Positions 8,221 to 14,512 are shown, counted from the stretch's first letter. The stretch is 24,355 nucleotides of DNA from an uncultured Campylobacter sp. (GCF_938017615.1 NZ_CALIJA010000135.1:1-24355); one strand, 5' to 3'. A program made the numbers and translations. Notes: generated by a model not told the origin, from the letters alone.

Positions 8221-8828
8221 GCGAAGAAGCATTACGTAGTACTAAAAAATCGCGCAAAATTTTTAATAAATCTCGGAATTTAAATGAGGCACAAATTGCA
8301 GATATCGCTCTTTTGCTTGAAAAAGAGGCGCAAATTTTACAGTTTTATTCGCTGGGCGCAGTTAAATTTCAAGATAAAAAGTTAGGAGAAATTCTATCTT
8401 TACGAGCCGAATTACTTGAGCGGATGCTAGACTTTGCTAATTCTTGCGAGCTTGGCGCTATGCCTCCTGAAAATAGCAGTGAGGTACTGGTTGCAAAAGG
8501 TATGAATGAGTTTTTGGCTTCGGCGCTCTTGATAGAAAAAAGCTCTATGATGTTTTATGACGATTTAATTAATTCGTGTAAGAACGCGGAATTTAAAGAG
8601 CTGCTGTATAAGGCGCAGGCGGTTTCGTATAATGAAATTTTGCCGATTTTAAAGGAACTAAATTCTAAATGCGAGGTTGATTCAAATTCTTTGAATTTAA
8701 CTGATTTATTAAATGAGATTTTAAAAAATCCGCAGGAATTAGAGCGGATATTTCAAAAATACGATTTGCAAAATATTTTAAATAGCGCATTTTCTAATTT
8801 AATTAAAGGAATTTTGCATAAAAATTAA
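8217..8828 (+). CDS. Ferritin-like four-helix protein, degenerate metal site (hypothetical)
   Basis: A 203-residue, almost wholly helical, soluble protein. Two internal repeats suggest a ferritin/rubrerythrin-type four-helix bundle: helix 1 has LEKEAQILQFYSLGA (34-48) and helix 3 has LIEKSSMMFYDDLI (105-118), sharing Glu and Phe-Tyr at the same spacing (E37/Y44, E107/Y114). Helices 2 and 4 carry RAELLER (63-69) and AVSYNEIL (135-142), where di-iron proteins would have ExxH; the histidines are missing, so an iron centre, if any, is non-canonical. Residues about 158-200 form a further helical tail. The start is TTG at 8217, overlapping the previous stop as TTGA, with GAGG at 8206-8209. The gene is very AT-rich compared with the ATPase gene downstream. 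The fold call is tentative; the function is unknown. Confidence 0.55.
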   Translation: MSEEALRSTKKSRKIFNKSRNLNEAQIADIALLLEKEAQILQFYSLGAVKFQDKKLGEILSLRAELLERMLDFANSCELGAMPPENSSEVLVAKGMNEFLASALLIEKSSMMFYDDLINSCKNAEFKELLYKAQAVSYNEILPILKELNSKCEVDSNSLNLTDLLNEILKNPQELERIFQKYDLQNILNSAFSNLIKGILHKN

Positions 8829-8859
8829 ATTAGGATTGCAAAAATCTAAAAAAGTCGCT

Positions 8860-8918
8860 ATAATATCAAAATCTATGTAAAGTTGATAAAATGACTTTAT
8901 AATCTTAACACAAGGAGA
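8860..8918 (+). promoter_or_regulatory. Tandem -10 elements and RBS ahead of the main cluster
   Basis: Two perfect TATAAT boxes lie in the 95-base gap, at 8860-8865 and 8899-8904, with AAGGAG at 8913-8918 before the ATG at 8924. The downstream box would start transcription near 8911, almost at the ribosome site, giving a very short leader; the upstream box gives a leader of about 50 bases containing the dyad at 8879-8904. This is the best-supported promoter region in the cluster. Confidence 0.6.
8879..8903. promoter_or_regulatory. Candidate operator: overlapping inverted repeats over the -10
   Basis: TAAAGT (8879-8884) and ACTTTA (8895-8900) form a perfect 6-10-6 dyad of 22 bp. Overlapping it, TGATAAA (8885-8891) and TTTATAA (8897-8903) form a second dyad with one mismatch and a 5-base centre, 19 bp in all. 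Both run into the TATAAT at 8899. A repressor here would block the promoter. An iron regulator (Fur family) is an attractive candidate given the cluster, but the match to the E. coli Fur box is weak, so the regulator is not identified. Confidence 0.4.
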
Positions 8919-8923
8919 ATGAA

Positions 8924-9415
8924 ATGCCGATCCCATTTCTAGCAGGTTTTGCGCTTGGTTGCGCGGCGGTTTACGCTTATAACAATCGAGATAAAATCAA
9001 AGAAGGTGCGAATAAAATCGTAAGTAGCAAAAGCGTCGAGGAGCTAAAAAATAGCGTCAAAGGCGGAGCGGAAAAATTAAGCAAAAAATCAAAAGAAATT
9101 TTTGCAGAGGCCAAAGAAGGCCTAGGCGATGTCGCTGAGGCGGTAAAAGGTAAAAGAAAGTCTGGCGGTAAAAAAGCTGCGACAAGTAGCGCCAGCACTG
9201 AGACTAGCACTGCAAAAAAAACCAGAAAAAAACCGGGACCAAAACCTGGATTTAAAAGAACTAAAAAATCCACCGCGAGCGCTAAGACTGGCGCAACACC
9301 GGTAGGTGAGATATCCGCAGCATCTACTACTCCGCTTAATATCCCGCAGATCGTAAAAATGGACGATAATTCTTCGGCTAAATTTACGTCCGCAGACGAT
9401 AAATCAGAAAAATAG
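8924..9415 (+). CDS. YtxH-like membrane protein with Lys/Ala-rich basic tail
   Basis: A 163-residue protein. It begins directly with a membrane segment (FLAGFALGCAAVYAY, residues 5-19), then an amphipathic, charged helix (about 21-75: VEELKNSVKGGAEKLSKKS and similar), the layout of YtxH-domain proteins. From about residue 80 it is a low-complexity Lys/Ala/Ser/Thr tail resembling histone H1, including RKKPGPKPGFKR, somewhat like an AT-hook. The tail would be cytoplasmic if the N-terminus is out, and could bind acidic surfaces, nucleic acid or polyphosphate (inference). The membrane segment follows the pattern FxxGxxLGxAAxY shared with the protein encoded at 9719. The start follows a strong AAGGAG. 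First gene of the main block, 8 bases from the next. I do not recognise a named family member; a scaffold role in the organelle is a guess from context. Confidence 0.65.
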   Translation: MPIPFLAGFALGCAAVYAYNNRDKIKEGANKIVSSKSVEELKNSVKGGAEKLSKKSKEIFAEAKEGLGDVAEAVKGKRKSGGKKAATSSASTETSTAKKTRKKPGPKPGFKRTKKSTASAKTGATPVGEISAASTTPLNIPQIVKMDDNSSAKFTSADDKSEK

Positions 9416-9423
9416 AGGCCTAG

Positions 9424-9726
9424 ATGAATAGATCACTTACGACACAGCGTTCGCCGCTGGATCACGTTTTAAGCGGCGCCATAGCGGGGGCGATCGGCGG
9501 TTGCGCCGTAGAGCTCGTCAAAATCAAAGAGGGCAAGGATAGATCAAAGGCGATTCGCGACGCGCTGGATATCGCGCTTAGCGGCGGTATCATCGGCGGC
9601 GGCGCGATTTACAGCGCAAATAAACTCGTGCAAGGCGAGTATCTGTGCGCAGCGGCAGGCGTCGCAGTATGCGTAGGCGCGCTTGTCGCGGGTAGAAATT
9701 TTATTCTTAAGGTAGGCAATGAGTAA
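9424..9726 (+). CDS. Small glycine-zipper membrane protein
   Basis: A 100-residue protein that is mostly hydrophobic. Three segments are rich in small residues: LSGAIAGAIGGCAVELV (about 16-32), ALSGGIIGGGAIYSANKL (about 51-68) and YLCAAAGVAVCVGALVAG (about 73-90), linked by a short basic loop (KIKEGKDRSKAIRDA). Such Gly/Ala repeats promote tight helix packing and oligomerisation in membranes. No cysteine or histidine pair suggesting metal binding is obvious, although single cysteines lie in the segments. GAGG at 9415-9418 precedes the ATG. It overlaps the following gene by 8 bases, so the two are coupled. Function not recognised; membrane shaping or a partner of the ATPase is inference from the neighbourhood. 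Confidence 0.65.
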   Translation: MNRSLTTQRSPLDHVLSGAIAGAIGGCAVELVKIKEGKDRSKAIRDALDIALSGGIIGGGAIYSANKLVQGEYLCAAAGVAVCVGALVAGRNFILKVGNE

Positions 9727-10204
9727 TCCCTATATCACAAAAAAAGATTTGGAAGAAATTCTAGACGATTACGATTTTGGTGGCAATAAATATTCTAGTG
9801 GCTCTGCGGGTGGCTTTGACGGCGATGATAAGCTTGGTGGCTGGGCAAAATGGATAAATGAGCGGGTAAATTCCGCACCTTTTAACGGCTCAGTTTCTGA
9901 CAATGGCTCGGATAATAAAGATTCCGCCGCTCAAAGCTCAAGCGATGTAAATTCTACTCAGGGCTCCGCTTTCGGTGGAATTTTTAATTCCATGGGTAGC
10001 AGACAAAACGCGAACGGCTTATTCGGTAGCAACTCATTTATCACAGGCATCGTTCTGGGGGCCGCGGCGACCTATTTTCTAACTGACGAAAACGCGCAAA
10101 AAAAGCTTTTTAAGCTCATCGCAAAGGGTACCGAGATGTTTCAGATGGGCGTTGAAGAGATGAAGGAGCGATTCGAAGACGCCAAGGCAGAGATGCAAGA
10201 GTAG
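9719..10204 (+). CDS. YtxH-like protein with disordered acidic N-terminus
   Basis: A 161-residue protein. Residues 1-105 are polar and probably disordered, rich in Ser, Gly, Asn and Asp (for example DDYDFGG at 16-22, SVSDNGSDNKDS). A membrane segment follows (about 107-121: FITGIVLGAAATYFL), then a charged amphipathic helix to the end (TDENAQKKLFKLIAKG, then EEMKERFEDAKAEMQE). The membrane segment matches that of the protein encoded at 8924 (FxxGxxLGxAAxY), but here it is near the C-terminus instead of the N-terminus. The acidic N-terminus could bind cations, as proposed for some biomineralisation proteins; this is speculation. The ATG overlaps the end of the previous gene by 8 bases, and the ATPase gene begins 3 bases after its stop. 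Confidence 0.65.
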   Translation: MSNPYITKKDLEEILDDYDFGGNKYSSGSAGGFDGDDKLGGWAKWINERVNSAPFNGSVSDNGSDNKDSAAQSSSDVNSTQGSAFGGIFNSMGSRQNANGLFGSNSFITGIVLGAAATYFLTDENAQKKLFKLIAKGTEMFQMGVEEMKERFEDAKAEMQE

Positions 10205-10207
10205 TCG

Positions 10208-12289
10208 ATGCAAAATTTTAAAATTTTACATGAGACTAAATCTAGGCTGCGCATAAAGGTCGCGGGCTTTAAAGGGCTCGATACGAGCGCGCTGCAAAGA
10301 GTCGCTGCGAGGCTTGAGGGCGTAACGGAAGCTAGATTTAACGCTAAAATCGGCTCTTTGATCCTTAAGCTTGACGCAGGTGTAGATAAGGCAGGAATTC
10401 TAAAGCAACTTGAAGTTTTAAATTTAAGCGAGCTAAAATCAATTATCCCCACTAGCCATAAAAATTTACCGAGCAAAAACGAATTTATTTTAGCGCTTCT
10501 CGCATTGGGAGGGAATTTAATCTTTCGCACTTCGCCTTTAGCGCGCGCATTTAGCATCGTAGCGTGCGTGCCTATCTTAAAAGAGGGCATTAAAGAAAGC
10601 TTTCGTCACGGGCTTACTTCAAAGGGTTTGGAGGCTGCTGCTGTCGGAATTTCTCTCGCGCGCGGAGATATCTTTGCCGCAAACAGCACCAATACGATGC
10701 TCGCTCTTGGCGAATACATGGAGGAGAGCACCGTTTATAAAAGCGACGATCTGATCCGCGAGCTCGCCCGCCCGGACATCGCCGAGGCGTGGGTCGAGAT
10801 AGATCAAAACGGCAAAAAGACTGAAGTCAAAATCGCAACTTCTAAGCTAAAGGTAGGCGACATCGTGGTCGTGGGCGCAGGCGACGTCATAGCCGTGGAC
10901 GGGCACGTCGTAAGCGGCGAAGCGATGATAAATCAAGCCAATATGACGGGCGAGTCGGTCGCGGTGAAAAAATCTCGCGGCGATAGCGTGCTGAGCGGCA
11001 CGATCGTGGAGGAGGGCAGGATCCGTATCTGGGCGGAAAATGTCGGAGAAAACACCTCCACGCAGCGCATCAAGCACTACATCACGGCATCTCTTAACGA
11101 GCGCTCCAGCATCGGCATGCATACGACTCACTTAGCCGACAAGCTCGTGCCGGTAACCTTCGGGCTCGCGGGCGTGTCCTATCTGATAAATCGAAATTTT
11201 ATGAGCGTGGCTTCGGTGCTGCAGGCGGATTACTCGTGCGCGCTTAAGCTGCCTACGCCGGTTGCTTTTAAGTCGAGCATTTCAAAGGCGGGAAAGAACG
11301 GGATTTTGATCAAAGGCGCCAAGGCTCTTGAGTCGCTTGCGACCGCCGATACCTTCGTATTCGATAAGACGGGCACGCTTACGTACGGCAACCTAGAGGT
11401 AGCAGAGATCATATCGTTTGACGAGCGCTTTAGCAAAAACGATATTTTAAATTTAACCGCAAGCGCCGAGGAGCATTACTTTCATCCCGTAGCCGAGGCG
11501 ATCGTGGATGCGGCTAAAAAGCACGGTTTTATACACAAACACCACGACGAGGTGGAATTCGTCGTCGCTCACGGCGTAAAGACCAGCATCGAGGGTAAAA
11601 AGCTCATCATCGGCTCGCGCCACTTCCTAGAGGACGATGAGATGATCTCGTTTGCGGCGCATGAGCAGACCATCGATCTTGCGATGCAAAAGGGGCTCGC
11701 GCTGCTTTACATCGCATTTGACGGCAGACTTTTAGGAGTCATTGGACTTAGAGACGAGGTGCGCGCAAACGCCCGCACCGTCATCGCTAGGCTCCGCGAG
11801 CTGGGTGCAGAGCAGATCGTCATGCTAAGCGGCGACGTGAGCTCAAAAGCCTGCGCCGTAGCCAAAAAACTCGGCGTAGATCGCTATTACGGCGAGCTGC
11901 TGCCGACGCAAAAGACCGAAATATTAGAACAGTTAAAAGCCGAGGGGCGAAAGGTGGTCTTCGTGGGCGACGGCATAAACGACGCGCCGAGCCTGATGAA
12001 GGCGGACATCGGCATCAGCATGCTAAACGGCGCCGAGATCGCCAAGGCTTCCGCGCAGGTCGGGCTTTTGAAAAACGATATCGAGGGCGTAGCGCAGGTA
12101 AAGGCACTGGCCAACGACACGCTGCGGCTCGTAAATCGAAATTTCAACGCCACCGTGGGGATAAATTCGATCATTTTATTTTTGGCGACTTTCGGCGCGC
12201 TAAGTCCCGTAGCTACGGCGCTGCTGCATAACGGCACGACGATAGGACTACTACTGAATTCTATCAAAGGGGTAAAATTTGAGCATTGA
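10208..12289 (+). CDS. fezB: P1B-type metal ATPase, P1B-6/FezB-like
   Basis: A 693-residue complete P-type ATPase. The N-terminal HMA2-like domain (about 8-70) has KSRLRIKV (11-18) in place of CxxC. Actuator TGES is at 247-250. The TM4 metal motif reads SCALKLPTP (343-351) instead of CPC/CPH/SPC. The phosphorylation site DKTGTLT is at 386-392 (D386), the nucleotide-domain HP pair at 426-427, and GDGINDAP at 587-594. The C-terminus has the usual HNGTTIGLLLNS (674-685). All catalytic residues are intact, so it should be active. P1B-6 ATPases with Arg-rich N-termini are the hallmark of ferrosome clusters, where FezB is thought to load iron into membrane vesicles. An alternative is a Zn/Mn/Fe efflux pump with PacL-like helpers, as around mycobacterial CtpC. 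Its composition is GC-rich like the chromosome. It overlaps the next gene by 11 bases. Confidence 0.8.
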   Translation: MQNFKILHETKSRLRIKVAGFKGLDTSALQRVAARLEGVTEARFNAKIGSLILKLDAGVDKAGILKQLEVLNLSELKSIIPTSHKNLPSKNEFILALLALGGNLIFRTSPLARAFSIVACVPILKEGIKESFRHGLTSKGLEAAAVGISLARGDIFAANSTNTMLALGEYMEESTVYKSDDLIRELARPDIAEAWVEIDQNGKKTEVKIATSKLKVGDIVVVGAGDVIAVDGHVVSGEAMINQANMTGESVAVKKSRGDSVLSGTIVEEGRIRIWAENVGENTSTQRIKHYITASLNERSSIGMHTTHLADKLVPVTFGLAGVSYLINRNFMSVASVLQADYSCALKLPTPVAFKSSISKAGKNGILIKGAKALESLATADTFVFDKTGTLTYGNLEVAEIISFDERFSKNDILNLTASAEEHYFHPVAEAIVDAAKKHGFIHKHHDEVEFVVAHGVKTSIEGKKLIIGSRHFLEDDEMISFAAHEQTIDLAMQKGLALLYIAFDGRLLGVIGLRDEVRANARTVIARLRELGAEQIVMLSGDVSSKACAVAKKLGVDRYYGELLPTQKTEILEQLKAEGRKVVFVGDGINDAPSLMKADIGISMLNGAEIAKASAQVGLLKNDIEGVAQVKALANDTLRLVNRNFNATVGINSIILFLATFGALSPVATALLHNGTTIGLLLNSIKGVKFEH

Positions 12290-12623
12290 AGATAAAATTT
12301 TGGATCTAAATTTTCAGCGCAAAGCGGCTAAAGTGACGCTCGGAGTAAGTATGGCTATCACGGCTCTAACCGCGCTGAATATGAACTCGCGCATGTCGCA
12401 GCTACATAAAGGTTCGGGTGCAGTGATGCTGGCAAGCGCGATTTGGCACGCTAGCCTTTACGGCTCGCCGTACAGCGAGTTTTTGCAAAATAGAAAAGCA
12501 AAGAGCAAGGGCAGAAAGAGATCCGTAGCAAATTTAGCCTTGGAAAATCTGCCGGACGGTAAAAGCGCTCCTACAAAAAATGCGCCCCTAAAAAGAAAGC
12601 CTCGCGCACGCAAAAGCGCCTAG
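12279..12623 (+). CDS. Two-helix membrane protein with basic C-terminal tail
   Basis: A 114-residue protein. A short polar start is followed by two membrane segments (about 18-34, VTLGVSMAITALTALNM, and about 44-60, KGSGAVMLASAIWHASL), then a cytosolic-looking tail from about 66 rich in Lys and Arg (NRKAKSKGRKRS; LKRKPRARKSA at the end). The start is TTG at 12279 with AAGGGG at 12267-12272; the next in-frame ATG lies inside the first helix. It overlaps the ATPase gene by 11 bases, so expression is coupled. The basic tail recalls the protein encoded at 8924. Family not recognised. Last gene of the cluster. Confidence 0.6.
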   Translation: MSIEDKILDLNFQRKAAKVTLGVSMAITALTALNMNSRMSQLHKGSGAVMLASAIWHASLYGSPYSEFLQNRKAKSKGRKRSVANLALENLPDGKSAPTKNAPLKRKPRARKSA

Positions 12624-12637
12624 CGGCATAGTGCGTC

Positions 12638-12673
12638 GCGGCTTTTAGGCGCAAAGATAAACTCTAAAGCCGC
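12638..12673 (+). terminator. Possible hairpin terminator after the cluster
   Basis: GCGGCTTT (12638-12645) pairs perfectly with AAAGCCGC (12666-12673) across a 20-base loop, 15 bases after the last stop codon of the cluster. It is followed by TAAATTTCTTTA, which is T-rich but not a clean U-run, so a factor-independent terminator is only moderately likely. Confidence 0.35.
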
Positions 12674-13011
12674 TAAATTTCTTTAGACGCAGCCGCCTAA
12701 TAAGATTCCGTAAGCGGTCAAATTTGCACCGTTTGCGGCTAAATTTACTATCAATAAATCTCACTCGTAAATTTAATCGAATTTGTATTTTTAAATTTTG
12801 CAGTCATAGCTCCGCTTGTAAATTCTACGTTTCGCAGTTGCGGCGGCTCCGCTACTTAAATTTTAATCCGCAAACGCTTCATAATATCCTCAAATTTACC
12901 AGCCTTTACCTGCCGCAAATTTAAATTTCGCTACAATCGCTTTTTAAAATTTTGCGCCGAATGTGCGTAAAGAGGCTAAAAAGCCAAAAAAGCTAAATTT
13001 AAAGGATCAAG
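12674..13011. other. Gene-free AAATTT-rich spacer before tgt
   Basis: I find no convincing gene. From 12624 to 13011 I count 11 copies of AAATTT, several in the setting GCTAAATTT or TTTAAATTT. One copy is centred in a near-perfect dyad, CGGT-CAAATTTG-C-ACCG (12715-12731). A 66-codon open frame at 12724-12924 has no ribosome site and an implausible composition. Confidence 0.5.
12932..13005 (+). promoter_or_regulatory. Promoter -10 and RBS for tgt
   Basis: TACAAT at 12932-12937 is a good -10, giving a start near 12944 and a leader of about 70 bases. AAAGGA near 13000-13005 is the ribosome site for the ATG at 13012. Confidence 0.5.
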
Positions 13012-14178
13012 ATGGATTTTCAAATAGACGCCGCAGACGGCGCGGCGCGCGCCTGCACGATCCGCACTGCGCACAGCACGATTCGCACCCCCGTTTTTAT
13101 GCCGGTCGGCACCGTGGGCGCGGTCAAGGCGCTCGATGCTACGGACGTAGCCGAAATTTTAGACGCGCAGATCATCCTTGCTAACACCTATCATATGTAT
13201 CTGCGCCCGGGCTCGCGGTTAGTGGCGGGCTTCGGCGGGTTGCACGGATTTACGAAATTTCCCCGCAGCTTTCTGACCGACAGCGGCGGCTTTCAGGCCT
13301 TCAGCCTGCGCGCAAACACCAAAAACGACGAGGGTGGTATAAAATTTAAAAGCCACATCGACGGCAGCATTCATTATTTCACGCCGCGCTCGGTGCTAGA
13401 TACGCAGTATGAGCTAAACTCCGATATTATGATGATTTTGGATGATTTGGTGGAGCTGCCGCGCGAGCCTACCGCATTGAGCTACGATGATAGATTGCGG
13501 CTTAAAAAGCGGATCGATCTAAGCGTCGCGCGCACGATAAAATGGGCTCGCGAGGCGATAGATTATCACGAGGCCGTGAAATCTCGCGGCCTGCACGCAC
13601 ATCAAAACATCTTCGGTATCATCCAAGGCGGCACCGACCCGCAGGCTCGCAAATTTTGCGCCGAAGCGCTGTGCGAGATGAGCTTCGACGGGCTTGCGAT
13701 CGGGGGGCTTAGCGTGGGCGAGAAAAACGAGCTGATGTACGACACGGTAGAGGCCATGATGCCATACGTCGATGCGGCGCGACCGCGATATTTGATGGGG
13801 GTCGGCACGCCCGAGGATCTCGTCGAAAACGTCGCTCGCGGCGTGGATATGTTCGACTGCGTGATGCCTACGCGCAACGCCCGCAACGGCACGCTATTTA
13901 CGAGCTTCGGCAAGATCAGCATCAAAAATGCGGGCTTTATCAGCGATCACGATCCGATCGATCCGCACTGCGACTGCTACACGTGCAAGCGCTTCAGCCG
14001 CGGCTACCTAAATCATCTATTTCGCGCGCGAGAGCTTAGTTTTTACCGCCTCGCAAGCATTCACAATCTGCACTTCTACCTGCGCCTTGCCGCGGATATG
14101 AGAGAGGCGATCGTGCACGGGCGATTTGCTGAGTTTAGGCGGGAATTCTACGCCGCACGAAGCGGAGCGCGAGATTAA
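13012..14178 (+). CDS. tgt: tRNA-guanine transglycosylase (queuine/preQ1)
   Basis: A 388-residue cytosolic enzyme of normal bacterial length. It exchanges guanine 34 of GUN-anticodon tRNAs for preQ1 in queuosine synthesis. Visible hallmarks: LTDSGGFQAFS with the general acid/base Asp (D90), FGIIQGG and LAIGGLSVGE substrate loops, the nucleophile D282 in MFDCVMPTRNAR, and the structural zinc site CDCYTCKRFSRGYL (C320, C322, C325) completed by H351. The start at 13012 is set by AAAGGA a few bases upstream. It stands alone between two AAATTT-rich spacers and converges with the membrane-protein gene on the other strand. GC-rich throughout. Confidence 0.97.
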   Translation: MDFQIDAADGAARACTIRTAHSTIRTPVFMPVGTVGAVKALDATDVAEILDAQIILANTYHMYLRPGSRLVAGFGGLHGFTKFPRSFLTDSGGFQAFSLRANTKNDEGGIKFKSHIDGSIHYFTPRSVLDTQYELNSDIMMILDDLVELPREPTALSYDDRLRLKKRIDLSVARTIKWAREAIDYHEAVKSRGLHAHQNIFGIIQGGTDPQARKFCAEALCEMSFDGLAIGGLSVGEKNELMYDTVEAMMPYVDAARPRYLMGVGTPEDLVENVARGVDMFDCVMPTRNARNGTLFTSFGKISIKNAGFISDHDPIDPHCDCYTCKRFSRGYLNHLFRARELSFYRLASIHNLHFYLRLAADMREAIVHGRFAEFRREFYAARSGARD

Positions 14179-14512
14179 ATTTCGGCGGGCGAGGACGCGG
14201 AATTTAACGCGATAGTTAAATTTAGCCGCGGCGACGGACGGATTTTAATAGGGCGTGCGCGGTTAAATTTAAACGCGACAAAATTTAGGCTATGAAATTT
14301 AATTAGCTTCGGAGCGTGGAATTTATAGCGCGAAATTTAAAATTTTAATGGAGCGGGGCGCGCCGGTAGGGTTTTTTGAAGTAAATCGCGTCAAGGCAAA
14401 ATTTAGCTCCCAGTTAAAATTTAGCGGGCTAAATTTAAATTTTATGGATCTGTCGGCAGCAGAAACTCTCGCGCCGCTAAATTTAAAGGACTAAATTTCG
14501 TTACGTGCTAGC
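14179..14512. other. Convergent spacer packed with AAATTT
   Basis: The region lies between the ends of tgt (+) and the minus-strand membrane-protein gene. I count 14 copies of AAATTT from 14177 to 14520, set in otherwise GC-rich sequence and often as TTAAATTT, GCTAAATTT or AAATTTAGC. No clear hairpin terminator is visible, and no convincing gene; a 48-codon frame at 14348-14494 lacks a ribosome site. Confidence 0.55.

Larger units (their letters stand above)
7903..12623 (+). other. Candidate ferrosome (fez-like) iron-storage gene cluster
   Basis: Seven same-strand genes in two tight blocks: 7903-8828 (4-base overlap) and 8924-12623 (spacings +8, -8, +3, -11). Contents: a free HMA2-type domain protein, a ferritin-like four-helix protein, a YtxH-like protein with a basic tail, a glycine-zipper membrane protein, a second YtxH-like protein, a P1B-type ATPase with SCALKLP and an Arg-rich N-terminus, and a two-helix membrane protein with a basic tail. 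From what I know of published fez operons, they encode a P1B-6 ATPase (FezB) with small membrane and Arg-rich-motif proteins, and six-gene versions exist. The match is by architecture and motif, not by alignment. It separates mog from tgt, within otherwise housekeeping genes. Confidence 0.65.

Noticed and set aside
8886..8904. Fur box identical to the enterobacterial consensus
   Set aside because: Only the first five positions and a few others match GATAATGATAATCATTATC. Kept as an unassigned operator rather than a Fur site.
8977..9273. 98-codon minus-strand open frame opposite the YtxH-like gene
   Set aside because: It mirrors the Lys/Ala-rich tail on the opposite strand; the plus frame has a strong ribosome site and fits the operon.
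7903..12623. Genomic island bounded by attachment sites or insertion sequences
   Set aside because: I could not find flanking direct repeats, a tRNA gene, an integrase or a transposase, so transfer is suggested only by base composition.
7903..12623. Copper resistance operon
   Set aside because: The ATPase has no CPC and neither HMA-like domain has CxxC; there is no copper chaperone, oxidase or CueR-like regulator nearby.
12724..12924. 66-codon plus-strand open frame in the spacer before tgt
   Set aside because: It has no ribosome site, an odd composition for a real protein, and is full of AAATTT words read as Lys-Phe, Asn-Leu and similar. Treated as chance.
14357..14364. GGCGCGCC palindrome followed by a T-run as a tgt terminator
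   Set aside because: The palindrome has no loop and the T-run begins several bases later, so it cannot form a standard terminator hairpin.
14348..14494. 48-codon plus-strand open frame between tgt and the convergent gene
   Set aside because: No Shine-Dalgarno, and its Lys-Phe-Ser and Asn-Leu content simply reflects the AAATTTAGC words; no recognisable domain.
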